DNA from: Neurospora crassa OR74A
Lineage: Eukaryota > Ascomycota > Sordariomycetes > Sordariales > Sordariaceae
Direction of reading: 5' to 3'
DNA length: 64,000 bases
NCBI RefSeq assembly: GCF_000182925.2
Contig: NC_026501.1
Location: 4,505,917 to 4,569,916, forward strand
A program made the translations under genes and the position numbers. Below are positions 11,716-22,941 of this stretch, piece by piece. The first letter of the stretch is position 1; each line of letters opens with the position of its first letter. The notes beneath the pieces are model-generated. The model was not told the DNA's origin. It searched no databases and was given only the letters and a program-made list of their open reading frames with translations.

Positions 11716-13400
11716 ACGATGCAACGCGTTACGACTTTGACGAGCGACATGTCTGTTTATCGATCGGCTTCAAAGATGAAAGAACAAAAAAGGAGGGAGA
11801 ACGGAACTCCTGGTCAGCCAGCCAACATGCTCTTGTACAACACGAGCTTTATGAAGAATATCCACTAAAGCACTAACGATAACGGCAACTGGCTGCTACC
11901 AACTACGGCTACGGCTGCAGCGGGAATCAACTCTCGTCATTTATCATACCGATGGTGCTGGGCCAAATAGGTCTTTCACGGAAAGAATCCAAGTCGATGG
12001 ACGACGACGTTGGAAGGAAATATTCCCCAACAAATGCTGCAAAGAGAGGAGAGAACGATTGTATGCAGAACATTTACCTTCAATATCTGGCATCATGGGG
12101 ACAGCCATACGCATACACGCATCATTAACCTTCTTAATCTGCTATTTTTTTCATATTTTCTTCATATTTTCTTCCCATCTTGGTTGTCTTTTTCATTCGG
12201 GACTCGGATTTGATCTTGTTATTTTGGTTACCCGATTTGGTCGCAGGTCTAGGTTCTTTTTTTGTTGGTGTTGCGTGACTTTGGCTTTAGTTTGGGCTTG
12301 TTTGTGTATCGACTGTTGAGATGACTTGTAGACGAACCGAGTTCATCGAATTCAACTTTTTGGGGATTTGCTTCGTGACACTTTGGGAGCTATCGCGGTC
12401 AACTGTGACCATGTTGAAACACGTGACGAATGATCAAGACTTTTGTGAACGAGCAGTTTTTTGAAGATCCTATCGACATACATACACACAAGTCTACGCC
12501 TCAAAATACCACATCACATACATAACGGCAAGTCACATCATTGGAACAACACAGTTACTGAACAATACTTCTTTCTTGCTACTTCTAGTCCGTTGGGACT
12601 TGGGTATATGAAACAGGGGAAGAGTATCAGATTACTTACCGGGTAATGTTCGTTAAGAAGGATCACCCGTGTTCTGTACCGTTACGCCATCGATGATGTA
12701 TCGTGAAGGGCAAATGCTGATATGAAAAAAAAAGAAAAAGAAAAGACCCGAAACCCATTTTAAGTGCCCCCAGGTGACCCCGTGATTGTACCGGAAAATC
12801 CCAAACCAACTTTTAGATGCCCTCTTTAGTAACCCCACAGGAAGAAGCAATGACAATAGTATGCGGAAAAGAACAGGAAACGATGAACCACCCTCGAAGC
12901 ACAGACTGGATAAGGCTGTGTGAACACATGTTTGTGGCATGTGCAAGTACAGGTCCTCGCTTTTCCGTTCTTCCGTTTTGTCAGCTAAAGCCCACAAGAG
13001 CCCACGAGCCCACAGAGTACTTGGAACCCATCATTCTTCTGGTATGCATCGAATCCAAAGTGCAGACGACCGCGCAAGGGTCATGGAACCAGCCAACAAG
13101 CCCACCGGCAGAGGTCCTAACTTTCCTGTTGAGAAAGAACAGACGTGCCATGTACGAACGAGCTGTCAAAGAGCTACCAGCTCACCACCATCTTCAAGCC
13201 CTCAGGTATCGCTTGCTTTCCCTGCCACGCAGCAGGGAAGCAGTTATCTCTCAAAAAGCCCACGATCTCCCACGAAGGAGACACTGTAAGATTTCAAAAG
13301 CCGACAACCCACTAAGCCCTCCAGTGCGAATCTGTGTTTCAATGCCCTCAGGTTATGGTATCACATTCCCCAATGTGTGCGGGAATCCCACTTGACCACT
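11716..13400. other. Convergent intergenic region, no supported gene
   Basis: Lies between the 3' ends of the membrane-protein gene (+) and nucleolin (-). A 192-codon plus-strand frame (12817-13395) abuts the nucleolin stop and shows no domain; it is likely chance. T-rich stretches near 12145-12170 and an A-run at 12725-12745 could be part of 3' ends. Confidence 0.45.
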
Positions 13401-14809
13401 TTAGAAGGTGGTCTTCTTGCCCTGGAAGCCACCACGGCTGCCACCGAAACCACCCCGTCCGCCACCGCGGCCACCGCCACGGCCACCGAAGTCACCACGG
13501 CCACCACGGCCACCACCACGGCCACCGAAACCACCACGGCCACCGCCACGGCCACCACCGCGGCCGCCGCCGAAGCCACCACCGCCACCGTTGTTGTCAC
13601 GGGGCTTGGCGTAGTCGAGACGGACGGGACGGCCATTGAGGTCGGAGCCGTTCAGTTGCTCGAAAGCGTTCTTGGCATCCTCAACGGAGTTGAAGGTAAC
13701 ATAGGCGAAGCCCTTGGGGCGGCCGGACTCCCTAGAAGACTGTTAAAACTCTGCTCGGCAAAGATGCACACAAAGGTATAGTGGGATACTCACTGGTCAG
13801 TAGGGATACGGAGGCTGGCAACGGAAGCGACGGAGTTGAAGAAGTCGGAGACGACAGACTCGTCGGCGGAGAAGGGCATGTTACCGACGAAGAGGGTGTC
13901 GGACTCGGGAGAGATGGTGTCACCGTGCTTGGCAGCGCGGTTGGCGGCCTTGTCTTGGGGCTTGTTGCCGGCATCCTTGGCAGCGAAGTCGAGACGCATC
14001 TCACGGCCCTCAAGAAGAGCACCGCTCTTGGCATCATAAGCCTTCTGCGCCTGCTCGTTGGTGGCAAAGTCGACGTAGCCGAAACCGCGCGAGCGGCCAG
14101 ACTCACGGTCAGTGACGACGCGAGCGCTCTTAGCACCCTCGCAGTCCTCGAACTCAGCCAAGAGGATAGCATCATCGATACCCCAGCCGAGGTTACCAAC
14201 CCAGAGGGTGCTCTTGTCGTCGGCAACCTCCTCAGTCTTGGCCTTCTTGGGAGCCTCCTCCTCCTCGGAGGACTCCTCAGCCTTGCGCTTCTTGGAAGGC
14301 TCCTCGGACTCAGACTTCTCCTCGGACTCGGAAGAGTCAGAGTCAGAGTCGGAATCGGAGTTGTCGGAGTCGCTCTCCTCATCATCGGACTATAAGCAGA
14401 CGTGGGTTAGCAGATGTATACTATGAAGAGGAAGTTATGTTGTACTCACGCTCTCCTTCTTCTCCTCCTTGACGGCGGGCTTCTCCTCCTCGGAAGTCTC
14501 CTCAGACTCGGAGTCGTCAGAGTCAGAATCGGAGTCAGAGTCGGAAGACTCGGCCTTCTTGGTCTCCTTGGCGGCAGGAGCGTCGGTCATCTCCTCATCG
14601 GAAGACTCATCGCTGGACTCATCCTCGCTGGACTCCTCCTCAGAAGACTCAGACTCGGACTCCTCCTCCTCGGAAGAGGACTCCTCCTTCTTGGACTTCT
14701 TGGAGGGCTTCTCAGCCTTGGTGGCCTTGACGGGCTTAGCAGCCTTGACGGGCTCGGCCTTGGCGACCTTGGTGGCCTTGGTGGCCTTGACGGAATCCTT
14801 CTTGCCCAT
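13401..14809 (-). CDS. nsr1: Nucleolin-type protein (Nsr1/Gar2): acidic domain, two RRMs, RGG tail
   Basis: Three exons: 14809-14450, 14389-13794, 13731-13401; introns 14449-14390 (60 nt) and 13793-13732 (62 nt), both with GTGAGT donors. Product 428 residues. Residues 1-45 are basic and K/A-rich; about 46-175 are alternating S/E/D blocks, typical CK2-phosphorylated acidic tracts, with a KKRK nuclear signal. RRM1 spans ~181-257 (TLWVGNL and RSRGFGYVDF as RNP2 and RNP1). RRM2 starts at ~284 (DTLFVGNM) with RNP1 PKGFAYVTF. The tail is GGGRGGGRGGF-type RGG repeats ending QGKKTTF. This order defines nucleolin/Nsr1/Gar2, which acts in the nucleolus in pre-rRNA processing and small-subunit assembly. 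The second intron interrupts RRM2, between its RNP2 and RNP1 motifs. Confidence 0.95.
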
Positions 14810-15469
14810 GATAGCGGTTGTTGTAAAGTGATGTGATGAAGTGATGGAATCCGCTAAAGGGTATTGAAGAAAAAAGAAGGATGAAGATGATGAATGGGAT
14901 AAAGGATGCGTCTGAAGAAAAGAAATTTCGTCGGGAAGACTGCTGTTTAAATGGGGAGCAGAGGGTGGCGGGTACCGTAAAATCTCTGGCTGATCAACCT
15001 ACGGCAGAAAAAAAAATCGTTATCACACTTTGATATGGGACTTTCTAGTGGGGCAGGGGACCTGGGGCAGTGGAGGATCCGGGTGGAGGTTATGTACACA
15101 CGCGAAGGCGGTGGCCCGCGCACGAGCCGCGGTGGGGAAGTTCGTTCCACCTGAAAGTTCCTTCCCATGCCTGCCACGGCCCACGACCCCCCGTCAATTG
15201 CAACTTTACTGCATGGTCCGAAAGACGAACAGCATTTGGGCTAGCGCGTCCCTGCCTGCCTGGTTTCCCAGGTGTGCTGTAAAGCTCGAGCCACCATACG
15301 ACCGGGGCACCACTTGGAGCTTAGAGATGCGCCGTGTTGGTTGCAACGGCATCATCGACGAGACGAAAGTGCGGGACGATAAGCTGCGTCTCTCTCCCTC
15401 TCTACAGCTTTGTTTGACGACAACTTGTGCTTTCGGTCTTCTCTCGCGAGTCGCCCACATCTAGCAGCA
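14810..15469. promoter_or_regulatory. Divergent promoter region of nucleolin and complex I subunit
   Basis: 660 bp between two start codons pointing away from each other, so it must serve both genes. The nucleolin side is rich in ATGATGAA-type sequence and the complex I side ends in CT-rich leader (TCTCTCCCTCTCT near 15390-15405). No specific factor site is claimed. Confidence 0.5.
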
Positions 15470-15908
15470 ATGCCTACTCCCGAATCGGCGGCCTTCCTGG
15501 CCAAGAAGCCCACCGTCCCGCCCACCTTTGACGGCGTCGACTACAATGATACGAAGCGCCTGAAGCAGGCCCAGGATGCCATTATCCGCGAGCAATGGGT
15601 CCGAGTTATGATGGGTCGCCTGGTGCGGGAGGAGTTGTCCAAGTGCTATTATAGGGAGGGCGTGAACCATCTGGAGAAGTGCGGACATCTGAGAGGTGGG
15701 TACAGGAGTGCTTCCCATCTCCCGTGGTTCTTTGGCGGCAGAACCATTCAGCAATTGCATGCAATCAGCCATGCGATGGTGCTTTTTCCCCTTCTCTTGC
15801 TGACTTGTTTCTGACACAGAACGCTACCTCCAACTACTCTCCGAAAACCGTGTCCAGGGTTATCTTTTCGAGCAGCAGAACCATTTCGCGAACCAGCCAA
15901 AGCAATGA
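15470..15908 (+). CDS. nuo12.3: Complex I accessory subunit, PDSW/NDUFB10 type (12.3 kDa)
   Basis: Two exons, 15470-15695 and 15820-15908; intron 15696-15819 (124 nt, GTGGGT donor, CACAG acceptor). Product 104 residues, the size of the fungal 12.3-kDa subunit of NADH:ubiquinone oxidoreductase. Visible features: short N-terminus without a cleavable presequence, a charged helix RLKQAQDAIIREQWVRVMM, and two cysteines 12 residues apart (CYYREGVNHLEKC) followed by the spliced RERYLQLLSENRVQGY. In PDSW family proteins cysteines here sit in the intermembrane space, disulphide-linked, at the distal membrane arm. The family call rests on the overall pattern; an in-frame ATG-less extension upstream was ignored because the ATG at 15470 has context AGCAATGCC. 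Confidence 0.85.
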
Positions 15909-16623
15909 GTTCTCCTCCATCATTCTGGGAGCAGACCGGAGGGTACAAGCTGGAGCGAGCTGATTTGGGGCTGAAATGATCTGGGCAGCGAGAGTTTTGG
16001 CAGGGCAGTGCGCTCGAGAACCGGAGAGCGAGTCAGTCATGGTCGAACCGGGAAGGGGCTCCATAACATCGCGGACCACCCTTTCAGACGTTCGGCTTCA
16101 GCAACCCCCAGAGGAGTGCTCGGGCCCTTTAATGAGACTTACGAGCAGGCATGTAAATATTAACAGAACTCGGCAACAACAGACACACGGGGGACTAGAG
16201 GAATAACAGGACTCAATTCGGCCTCCCATTTTTTTTATTTTTTTCATTTATTCTTCTGCACGTATGTTGTCTGTACAGTTCGCAGATTTGGACTATAGAA
16301 TACATAAAGTGCTTTAGTTGTCACTGCCCTAGTAACAGCTGCAACGGTTCCTGTCCAATATCAAAACTGCTCCAGTGGTGCTTTTCACCCGCCGTAGAAA
16401 TTTTTAGCTCCCGTCCCACCCCTCCAATTCGTCGCGCGCATCCCGTGTCCGTCTCCCCAGGCCGAAAGCCACTTCCGGCCGGCGTGTCTTTTTACATTCG
16501 CACCTGTGAAGCTGATTTAAGCGAGTTGTCTATCCAATCGATCCGATCCTTGGTGTAATTCCCACTGGCCGACTGCCGACGATTACACACATACACCTCC
16601 GACCATCCCCCGGGATAATCGCC
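15909..16623. other. Intergenic region between two mitochondrial-protein genes
   Basis: 3' flank of the complex I gene, including a T-rich stretch near 16229-16252, followed by the promoter of the mL54 gene. No additional gene is supported. Confidence 0.5.
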
Positions 16624-17390
16624 ATGATCTGCCGAACGTGTTTGCGCCGGGCTTCCGGCTTCGCCAGACCTGCCGCCGCCGCGGCCACCAGGCCCATGGT
16701 TGCCGCTAGTTCGCGCGCCGCCTTCAGTACCACTTTCAGCGTGTGCACTCCTCCCGCAGCGACCCCCGCCGCCGCCGCACCAGCAACTTCCACAGCCGAG
16801 GCCGGCCTCGCACCAGTACCAGGCGCCGCGACGACAGAACAAGCCAAGGCGGCCATCTCGTCTTGCCCGGCGGGCACCAAGCTTAACGGTCTCAACTACT
16901 TCAAGAACAAGGCGGATCCCGTGGCACTGCCAGACGAGGAGTACCCAGAGTGGCTCTGGAGGTGCTTGGAGGTGCAGAAGAAGACGGACGATGCTGCTGA
17001 TGCGGACGCTGGTGATGAGTTCTGTATGTTGCCAACCTACCTACCTACCTACCTACCTCCCCACCTTCCTTTTCCATCCCCCCTTCCCAAAAAAAAGCAA
17101 TCCAGACTAACACACTCTCCTTTCTTCCAAAAGCCAAATCCAAGAAACAGCGTCGCCTAGCCATGAAGCGCGCGCGCGCCCAAGAGGCCAAGATCCTGGC
17201 TTCCGGCGACCTCGAGGCCCTGGCACCCAAGATCCCGCTACAGAAGCAGTCGGTCAACCTCCCCGGAGCTGTGAACGGCGGCGTGCAGGATGCCGTGCTG
17301 GCGGACGAGAAGCGGGAGGAGCTGCGCAAGGCGATGCGCAAGGAGCGCAAGGCCAAGATTAAGGAGAGTAACTACCTCAAGGCTATGTAA
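16624..17390 (+). CDS. mrpl37: Mitochondrial large-subunit ribosomal protein mL54 (Mrpl37)
   Basis: Two exons, 16624-17023 and 17134-17390; intron 17024-17133 with donor GTATGT and branch-like CTAAC near 17107. Product 218 residues. The N-terminus (MICRTCLRRASGFARPAAAA) is an arginine- and alanine-rich mitochondrial presequence. The core has GTKLNGLNYFKNKADPVALP then DEEYPEWLWRCLE, the hallmark of mL54/MRPL37 proteins. The C-terminus is lysine/arginine-rich, suited to rRNA contact. The intron begins with a CTAC microsatellite (17035-17058). It works in the matrix on the 54S mitoribosomal subunit. Its same-strand neighbour is also a nuclear-encoded mitochondrial protein, though the 715-bp gap argues for separate promoters. 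Confidence 0.93.
17035..17058. repeat. CTAC microsatellite inside the mL54 intron
   Basis: About six tandem CTAC units start some 11 bp after the 5' splice site. The tract is pyrimidine/A-rich and should not disturb the donor. Confidence 0.85.
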
Positions 17391-17520
17391 GCATGAGGGG
17401 TGGTGGTGGTTCGAGAGGCAGAGGCCCGAGGGAGGACGAGGACGAAACATGGGAGGAGATGGGTGGGAAGGAAGAAAAAGAAGAGGGGGAGCACGTGAAG
17501 GGAGAGAAGGAGGGACGGCT

Positions 17521-17556
<36 letters not shown>

Positions 17557-18043
17557 GAGTTGATGTGGTGGGCTCGTATGTGTACTAACATCCAACCGTC
17601 CAAGAACGACTTCATGGTATGGCTACCTACGGGCACGAAAGCGGACATGGACATGGGGGAATTGTCCTGAATGTAAGAAAACTATATACGGCTTCAGGAG
17701 GGTGAAGGGCCTGAGAGCCCTGGAGTGGACAGCCAGAGAGCCATTTGCTATGGTTAGATCCAAAAACGATTCTGTACAAATACATGTGATTCAGTTAGTA
17801 ACCATAAATTATTGAATGTTTGGACAACAGGTCAGAATTTTGCTCGTGTGCTTGCTTCCCAAGCATCGGTAAATATATTGCCTAACAAGTGCCATTTCTT
17901 TGTGCCGCTCGTTGGGCATTCTCAACTTGCTGCTATTCACTGACTTCTGAGTTTCTGGCTAGCATGATATAATATGGCCCATACGATAATCCTTTCTCTG
18001 AAATAGATTCCAGGTCCATAACAGCACAGCTTGGATACCCCCT
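17391..18043. other. Convergent intergenic region with CAG repeat
   Basis: Region between the 3' ends of mL54 and TAF7. It has G-rich sequence at 17395-17515 and a CAG run at 17523-17554. No gene supported. Confidence 0.5.
17523..17554. repeat. CAG trinucleotide microsatellite, non-coding
   Basis: About ten AGC/CAG units in the probable 3' untranslated region of the mL54 gene. Confidence 0.85.
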
Positions 18044-19735
18044 TCAATCTTCCTCGGACACCTCACCAATCGAAGATTGCTTCAGTTTAATCTCCGACTT
18101 GATGTTCTTTATACTGCCTTCCAGACGTTTCTTCATGATAATGCTTGTTGCCTTGGACAACTGCTCCTCGTACGAGGCCAGCTGCTTCCTCAGTGTGGCA
18201 ATCTCAGCCTTGACTCCCGCCACCTCATCATGGCGCTCTTCATCGCCGTCATCGTCCATGTCACCCTCATCATCCTCGTCGTCTTCATCTGATTCGTCCT
18301 CCTCGCTGACTGCTTCGGCCGCACTCTCCTCGGTTTGTGCAGCGGTAGGCGTACCCGTGTTGGCGGTGGGGGGTGTGGGAAGATCCATGCCGCCGCCTAA
18401 CGCCGTGGGCGTGGCAGCGCCAAAGTCCATGGCGTCCATTGCTTCGGCAGGTGTGTCTGCCGCGTTTTCGAATTCTGCCTCGAGATCGTCGAACAGGTTG
18501 TCGTCGTCTTGGTTCTGCATATTTGCGTCCCCGAAATAGTCCTCTAGTCGGTCTTCTTCGCCTCCCATGCCTCCGTCCTCGTCACCGTATTCGTGATCGG
18601 ACTCGGGCGCAGCGGTATTTCCGTGCCCGCCCTCTGCTACAAGCTCGTACCTGGAGTTGAGGGCTTCCCTGTCTGCTGCCAGCAACCGCTCGACCTCGGC
18701 TTCCTTGTTCTGGATTTCCAATTTGCTGAGGCGTTTTCTAAACCTCCGGTTTCGTGCATCATGCATCGGCGGGGTGATACCATGGGGCCATCTGTGGCCA
18801 TGCTCGACAGCCTTGGGTAAAGGAACCGACTTGGCCTCCGCCTCGTCTTTGACCTTAGCAAAGACAAGGATCATTTGGCAAATGTCGGCTGACTTGACCA
18901 TGGATTTCTTATCCCACGTCTTCATGCCCTCGGTGATTGTGGGTAGATCAACCAGAATAGCGGCGTACGGTTGCCCTTGAATAACAAACATTACTCGCCG
19001 TCCTTCTTCATCCAGAAACTTCATTGTAACATCGGCGCCACCTTGATGTTTAGGAACGCCCACTTTCCTTTCAGCCACGGCTTTCCGGAGATAGTCGCAG
19101 TGCTCACCAGGCATCATGCGCAAGATCAGCTGCTCTTCAATTACTGGGTCGACTTCCCTATCATCGGCCTCCGAATCGTAACCCTCCCCCAGCGGCCGCG
19201 TCGGTATTTTGCCCTGCGATTTTAGGCGAACCTTGGGAGCTAGAAGCGGAGTTTGAACTGGGGTTGTGCCCGAAGGTGCCTTGAGCGTGATCTTCTTGGG
19301 CCTTGACTCTCCCCCAATGCCATTCGCTGTCGGACCGTCCTCCGCCTCGGTCTCTTCTCTTGGTCTCTTTCTCGCCGCCGCGTTCAAGAAGACTTTACTT
19401 GCCGTCTTGGGCTTGGACATGAAGATGTTGGGAGCAGCCGAGCTTCCTGTTGATATCCGTGGTTGTGTCGGCTGAGATGAAGTGTTGGAATGCGACGGCG
19501 GTCTCGGCCCGGCTGGTGTTGGTGGTTGTGAGGACGTGCCCTTGACGTTGAGCTTGATCTTGCGAGGGCCCTGTGAGCCCCCCGGTGTCTGAGGAGGTGG
19601 CGAGGCGGCAGAGAGGTTATGGCCAGGCCCAGGTGTAACTGCCGGTGATCCCGTCCTGCCTGCTTGAGATGAGCCATTGGATTGAGTGTTGATTTTGAGC
19701 GTCAATGTCCGCTTGACTGGCCCTGGTGGGTCCAT
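18044..19735 (-). CDS. taf7: Transcription factor TFIID subunit 7 (TAF7/TAFII55)
   Basis: Single exon, 563 residues; ATG at 19735. Residues 1-195 are proline/serine-rich with basic patches. The TAF7 (TAFII55) N-terminal domain spans ~198-345: EEQLILRMMPGEHCDYLRKA opens it, then MFVIQGQPYAAILVDLPTIT, ADICQMILVF and the conserved HGITPPMHDARNRRFRKR. The rest is acidic (E/D runs around 425-530) and ends in a charged coiled-coil-like helix. TAF7 binds TAF1 within TFIID and controls its activity at promoters in the nucleus. The fungal protein is longer than the ~350-residue animal version because of the low-complexity N-terminus. It lies head-to-head with a second TFIID subunit gene at 21294. Confidence 0.95.
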   Translation of the reverse strand: MDPPGPVKRTLTLKINTQSNGSSQAGRTGSPAVTPGPGHNLSAASPPPQTPGGSQGPRKIKLNVKGTSSQPPTPAGPRPPSHSNTSSQPTQPRISTGSSAAPNIFMSKPKTASKVFLNAAARKRPREETEAEDGPTANGIGGESRPKKITLKAPSGTTPVQTPLLAPKVRLKSQGKIPTRPLGEGYDSEADDREVDPVIEEQLILRMMPGEHCDYLRKAVAERKVGVPKHQGGADVTMKFLDEEGRRVMFVIQGQPYAAILVDLPTITEGMKTWDKKSMVKSADICQMILVFAKVKDEAEAKSVPLPKAVEHGHRWPHGITPPMHDARNRRFRKRLSKLEIQNKEAEVERLLAADREALNSRYELVAEGGHGNTAAPESDHEYGDEDGGMGGEEDRLEDYFGDANMQNQDDDNLFDDLEAEFENAADTPAEAMDAMDFGAATPTALGGGMDLPTPPTANTGTPTAAQTEESAAEAVSEEDESDEDDEDDEGDMDDDGDEERHDEVAGVKAEIATLRKQLASYEEQLSKATSIIMKKRLEGSIKNIKSEIKLKQSSIGEVSEED

Positions 19736-21293
19736 GTTTGCTGTTTGTCGTTGCGCAAGGCGCTCTGGTAATCCGTTTCAGCGGTTTGCTGCGGCGTCTT
19801 GAGGTCGTGTGACGATGAGGACGTTGAGGAATAAAGCGAATGATCCAGAGATCACTCGGAGGAAATGCTCAATCGCTGAGTACTGGCGTAGGTAGTATGG
19901 ATAGTCGGCGTCGAATCGGGCGGGAGGCACCGGTACGAGGTGACCTCTAGGTATTAAGAATGGGCGGCCGGTCGTGACTGGACAATGATTTGACCGTCAA
20001 GATTTCGATGAGGGCGAGGTGATGACGGACAGGCGCGATGCCTCTTTGTTGCTACCGGGGGATGTGGATCGAACAAGGTACGGCGGAGGTATGCTCTTCG
20101 CGTTCTTTGGCGGGCCTGGGCGAGAGCGGGAGGTTTCTTGGTGGGCGGGGAGGAAAGCGGGAGGTGAGGCGCGCTCGGTGCAGCTATCAAAGCCGCTGTT
20201 GCGACAAGCGCGTTCTGAAAGTGGAAATGATGCAACGAGCGTCAGCGTGGAAATGTTAAAGTGGGTGGGCCCCCTTTAGCTAAAGTCCGTCGTTGCACGG
20301 TCCAAATCGGAGCTTGGCTTTCAAGACTCCACTACGGTTCCTCAGCGGCAGGTGGGGTACAATAGAAACGTGCCGCTGTCCAACTGTTCCAGAACGTCCT
20401 GTGTACTTCGACTTGACATGTGCTTTCCTGATGAAAATCACCCATTCTAGTGTAGAGGTATCAATGCGACTGGCCCGAGTGAGAAGAAGGTTTGGGATTG
20501 CCAAGAAGCTTGTATTCCTCCAAGATACTATTTTACCTCTTATACTACTTTGAATATAGCACGATGCCGTGACAATGTGGACCTACTTTTATGCCTCCTC
20601 AGTTTCACCCGCCAAGACCCCGGAAACTCTCTATGCCTTCTGTCTTTCATCCAATCCTCTTTTATTTCCTTTCCCTATTGTCAACCATAATTAACAAACA
20701 AAACTTTCCTAATACGCATGCATTGGCACTCTTCGTCGGCTTGTGACTTCTTCGATATTACGCAGTGGCCTTCACCTCCGGCGAGCGTTGAAGGGACCCA
20801 GTTCCAAGAACACACTGCACGGCAGTGACGATACCCATCCCCGCCCCACTAGAGCTGCCTGCCGCAAGCCCGCAAACTCCCTCGAAAACCTAACCCACCT
20901 CGTCGCCTGCGATTGAATTGGAGGAAAACCAATTTCCATCTGTTGCCAGCAACGCGCTGCTAATCGCCACGGTTCAGCCCAAGTCATTTTTCTTGGTATA
21001 GCTGATCAGTCTCCGACTCTGACTATTTGTCGTCCCCACTGCATCGACAAGCAAAAAGACACGAAACCTCGCAGACAGTGTCTCGACAACGAAGAACAAG
21101 TGCACGAGGCCAGGCGCGTATGGCAGTTCTTGATCTGCAGCGCGCCCATTCACCTACCCTCTTGATTGTATCATATCCAATCAGACCTGGCACCTTTGTA
21201 GACGACAACCTTTCCCAACGACATTTCTCGAGCAACGCGACGCCATCCTCGACATCAAACCTACCTAGCTGAAACCGAGCGACTCTCGCCAAC
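19736..21293. promoter_or_regulatory. Shared divergent region between taf7 and taf3
   Basis: 1.56 kb separates the two start codons of divergently transcribed TFIID genes. No convincing gene lies between them. Short frames at 20019-20279 and 20280-20553 have no domains. Whether one bidirectional promoter or two separate promoters operate cannot be told from sequence. Confidence 0.5.
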
Positions 21294-22081
21294 ATGACAC
21301 CCCCACCATACCTCTACCACGCCCTCCTCCGGCCTTCGATTCTCCAGATCCTCCGCGCAGCCGGCTACCACGGCGCCCGCACCTCTGTCCTCGACTCAGT
21401 AACTGATATGGCCGCCCGCTACCTGGACGCACTCTGTCGCCTCACAGCCACCTTCGCCGCGCACAATAACGAAGAGCCCGAGACGGGCGAGCTGGTACCA
21501 ACGATAGTCGACGTGCGCATGGCCCTGCAGCAAATCGGCGCTCTGTTACCCGAGAAATCGGAACTGGAACAGCTGTATAACGGCGTGGAAGACACTCGGG
21601 GAGTGGACGCCTTTGTCGCGTGGGCAGCAGGTCCGGTCAACAAGGAGATCAAGAGGATAGCGCTTGACAGTGACGAGGCGACGGATTATCTCAATGGTGA
21701 GTTCAATCTTCTGCCTGTGTTCAGGTCCCGGCAGATAAGTTCACCTCAGACTCGATCCGATCAGCTAACAGCAGTCTATCTATTATAGCTCTCAAGCTAA
21801 AACACAGCAAAAACGACGACGACTCTCGCTACACGGGCTCGCTCCTCGGCAAATGCATCGAACACGGCAACGTCGAGGTGGAAGGTGGTAAATACCACAG
21901 CATCGCACTATGGGAGGAGAAGATGAAGGAAGCTGCGCGACGACCGCCATCACAACCACAACCCCAAGAAGAAGACAAGCCAGAGGGCATCAACGGCGAC
22001 AGGGAAGATTCGCGCCCGCCAAGCTCCGGGCTGAGCTCGATTGGCGACCAGAGCTTAGCCGACCCCATGGACTTGGAATGA
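21294..22081 (+). CDS. taf3: TFIID subunit 3 (TAF3), histone-fold protein
   Basis: Two exons, 21294-21696 and 21789-22081; intron 21697-21788 (92 nt, GTGAGT donor). Product 231 residues. The N-terminus is a bromodomain-associated (BTP) histone fold: YHALLRPSILQILRAAGYHG, then SVLDSVTDMAARYLDALCR. A loop region carries DVRMALQQIGALLPE. After the splice, KLKHSKNDDDSRYTGSLLGK follows, a short motif I associate with fungal TAF3-type proteins. The C-terminus is polar and disordered, with no PHD finger, as expected for a fungal protein (animal TAF3 has one). In TFIID, TAF3 pairs with TAF10 through the histone fold. TAF8 is the main alternative, since it has a similar fold, but TAF8 usually has a longer C-terminal domain. 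Confidence 0.82.
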
Positions 22082-22941
22082 GCGAATACACTACCGAGGT
22101 CCTGGAGTTTGGCTGAGACTCGGGTCATTTGCCTGAGGTTGAAGGACCTGACGTTATGCCCCGAGTTATCGATGCCGACATTATGAGGTTGCAGGCGAAC
22201 GCCAATGGATTTTTAAACGTATGTTGCAGTAGGAACCAGCAGGCAGGGTCCTCCCGCTGGGCCAGGGTGGGGGAAGAGAATAAGTGGAAAGACTGAAGGC
22301 AAAGTCGAGATGTTTCATTCCAGTTGTTGGGTTTTGGCGGTTTACAAAAGCATAGCGATGGCGTTCTGGATACTCAGACGAAGCATTTGAAGAAAACTAG
22401 TATTTGGTGGGGAGTGGCTTGCGTTGTGTTATATCCTATTAAGGGCAGTATCAGCTTGCAGCAAGGAAAAGTATGGACTTTATACCCAGGTTGGATGATA
22501 GGGCAGCAGTTGGAAGACTGTACTGTGTTGTTGTATATGATAGGGAACGGACAGGATGATGAACAGAGTTGACCACCATTTCGGTCCCTGACGAGTACCG
22601 CCAAAAATACGACTCAAAGTGAGTTTCATGGCATCATTTAACAGACGGTTGTTTTAAGAGTTTGATGCATTATGACGTTCTTGCCAGCGCAATGTTCTGC
22701 TCTTGAAGATTAACACACATGGTGGGTATCACTCTTCGAACAAGTAAGTGCCTGATCCATTGAATATGCGGCAAGACCAAGACTAAAGACAGCCCTAACA
22801 GATACGACGGATGGAACCATCTGCTACTTTTATGCACAGATTCATGTTTGTATTCAAATAATTTACCAAGAATCCAATGAAATGGATGCCGACCCTTAAT
22901 AACAAAAGGAAACCCAAGATCAACATGACAAAACAAAATCA
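22082..22941. other. Convergent intergenic region, no supported gene
   Basis: 860 bp between the 3' ends of taf3 (+) and the transporter (-). Short overlapping frames at 22324-22604 lie on both strands without domains. Presumed 3' untranslated sequence of both genes. Confidence 0.5.

Noticed and set aside
12817-13395. 192-codon plus-strand frame ending next to the nucleolin stop
   Set aside because: No domain or sensible splice context; lies in the shared 3' flank of two convergent genes.
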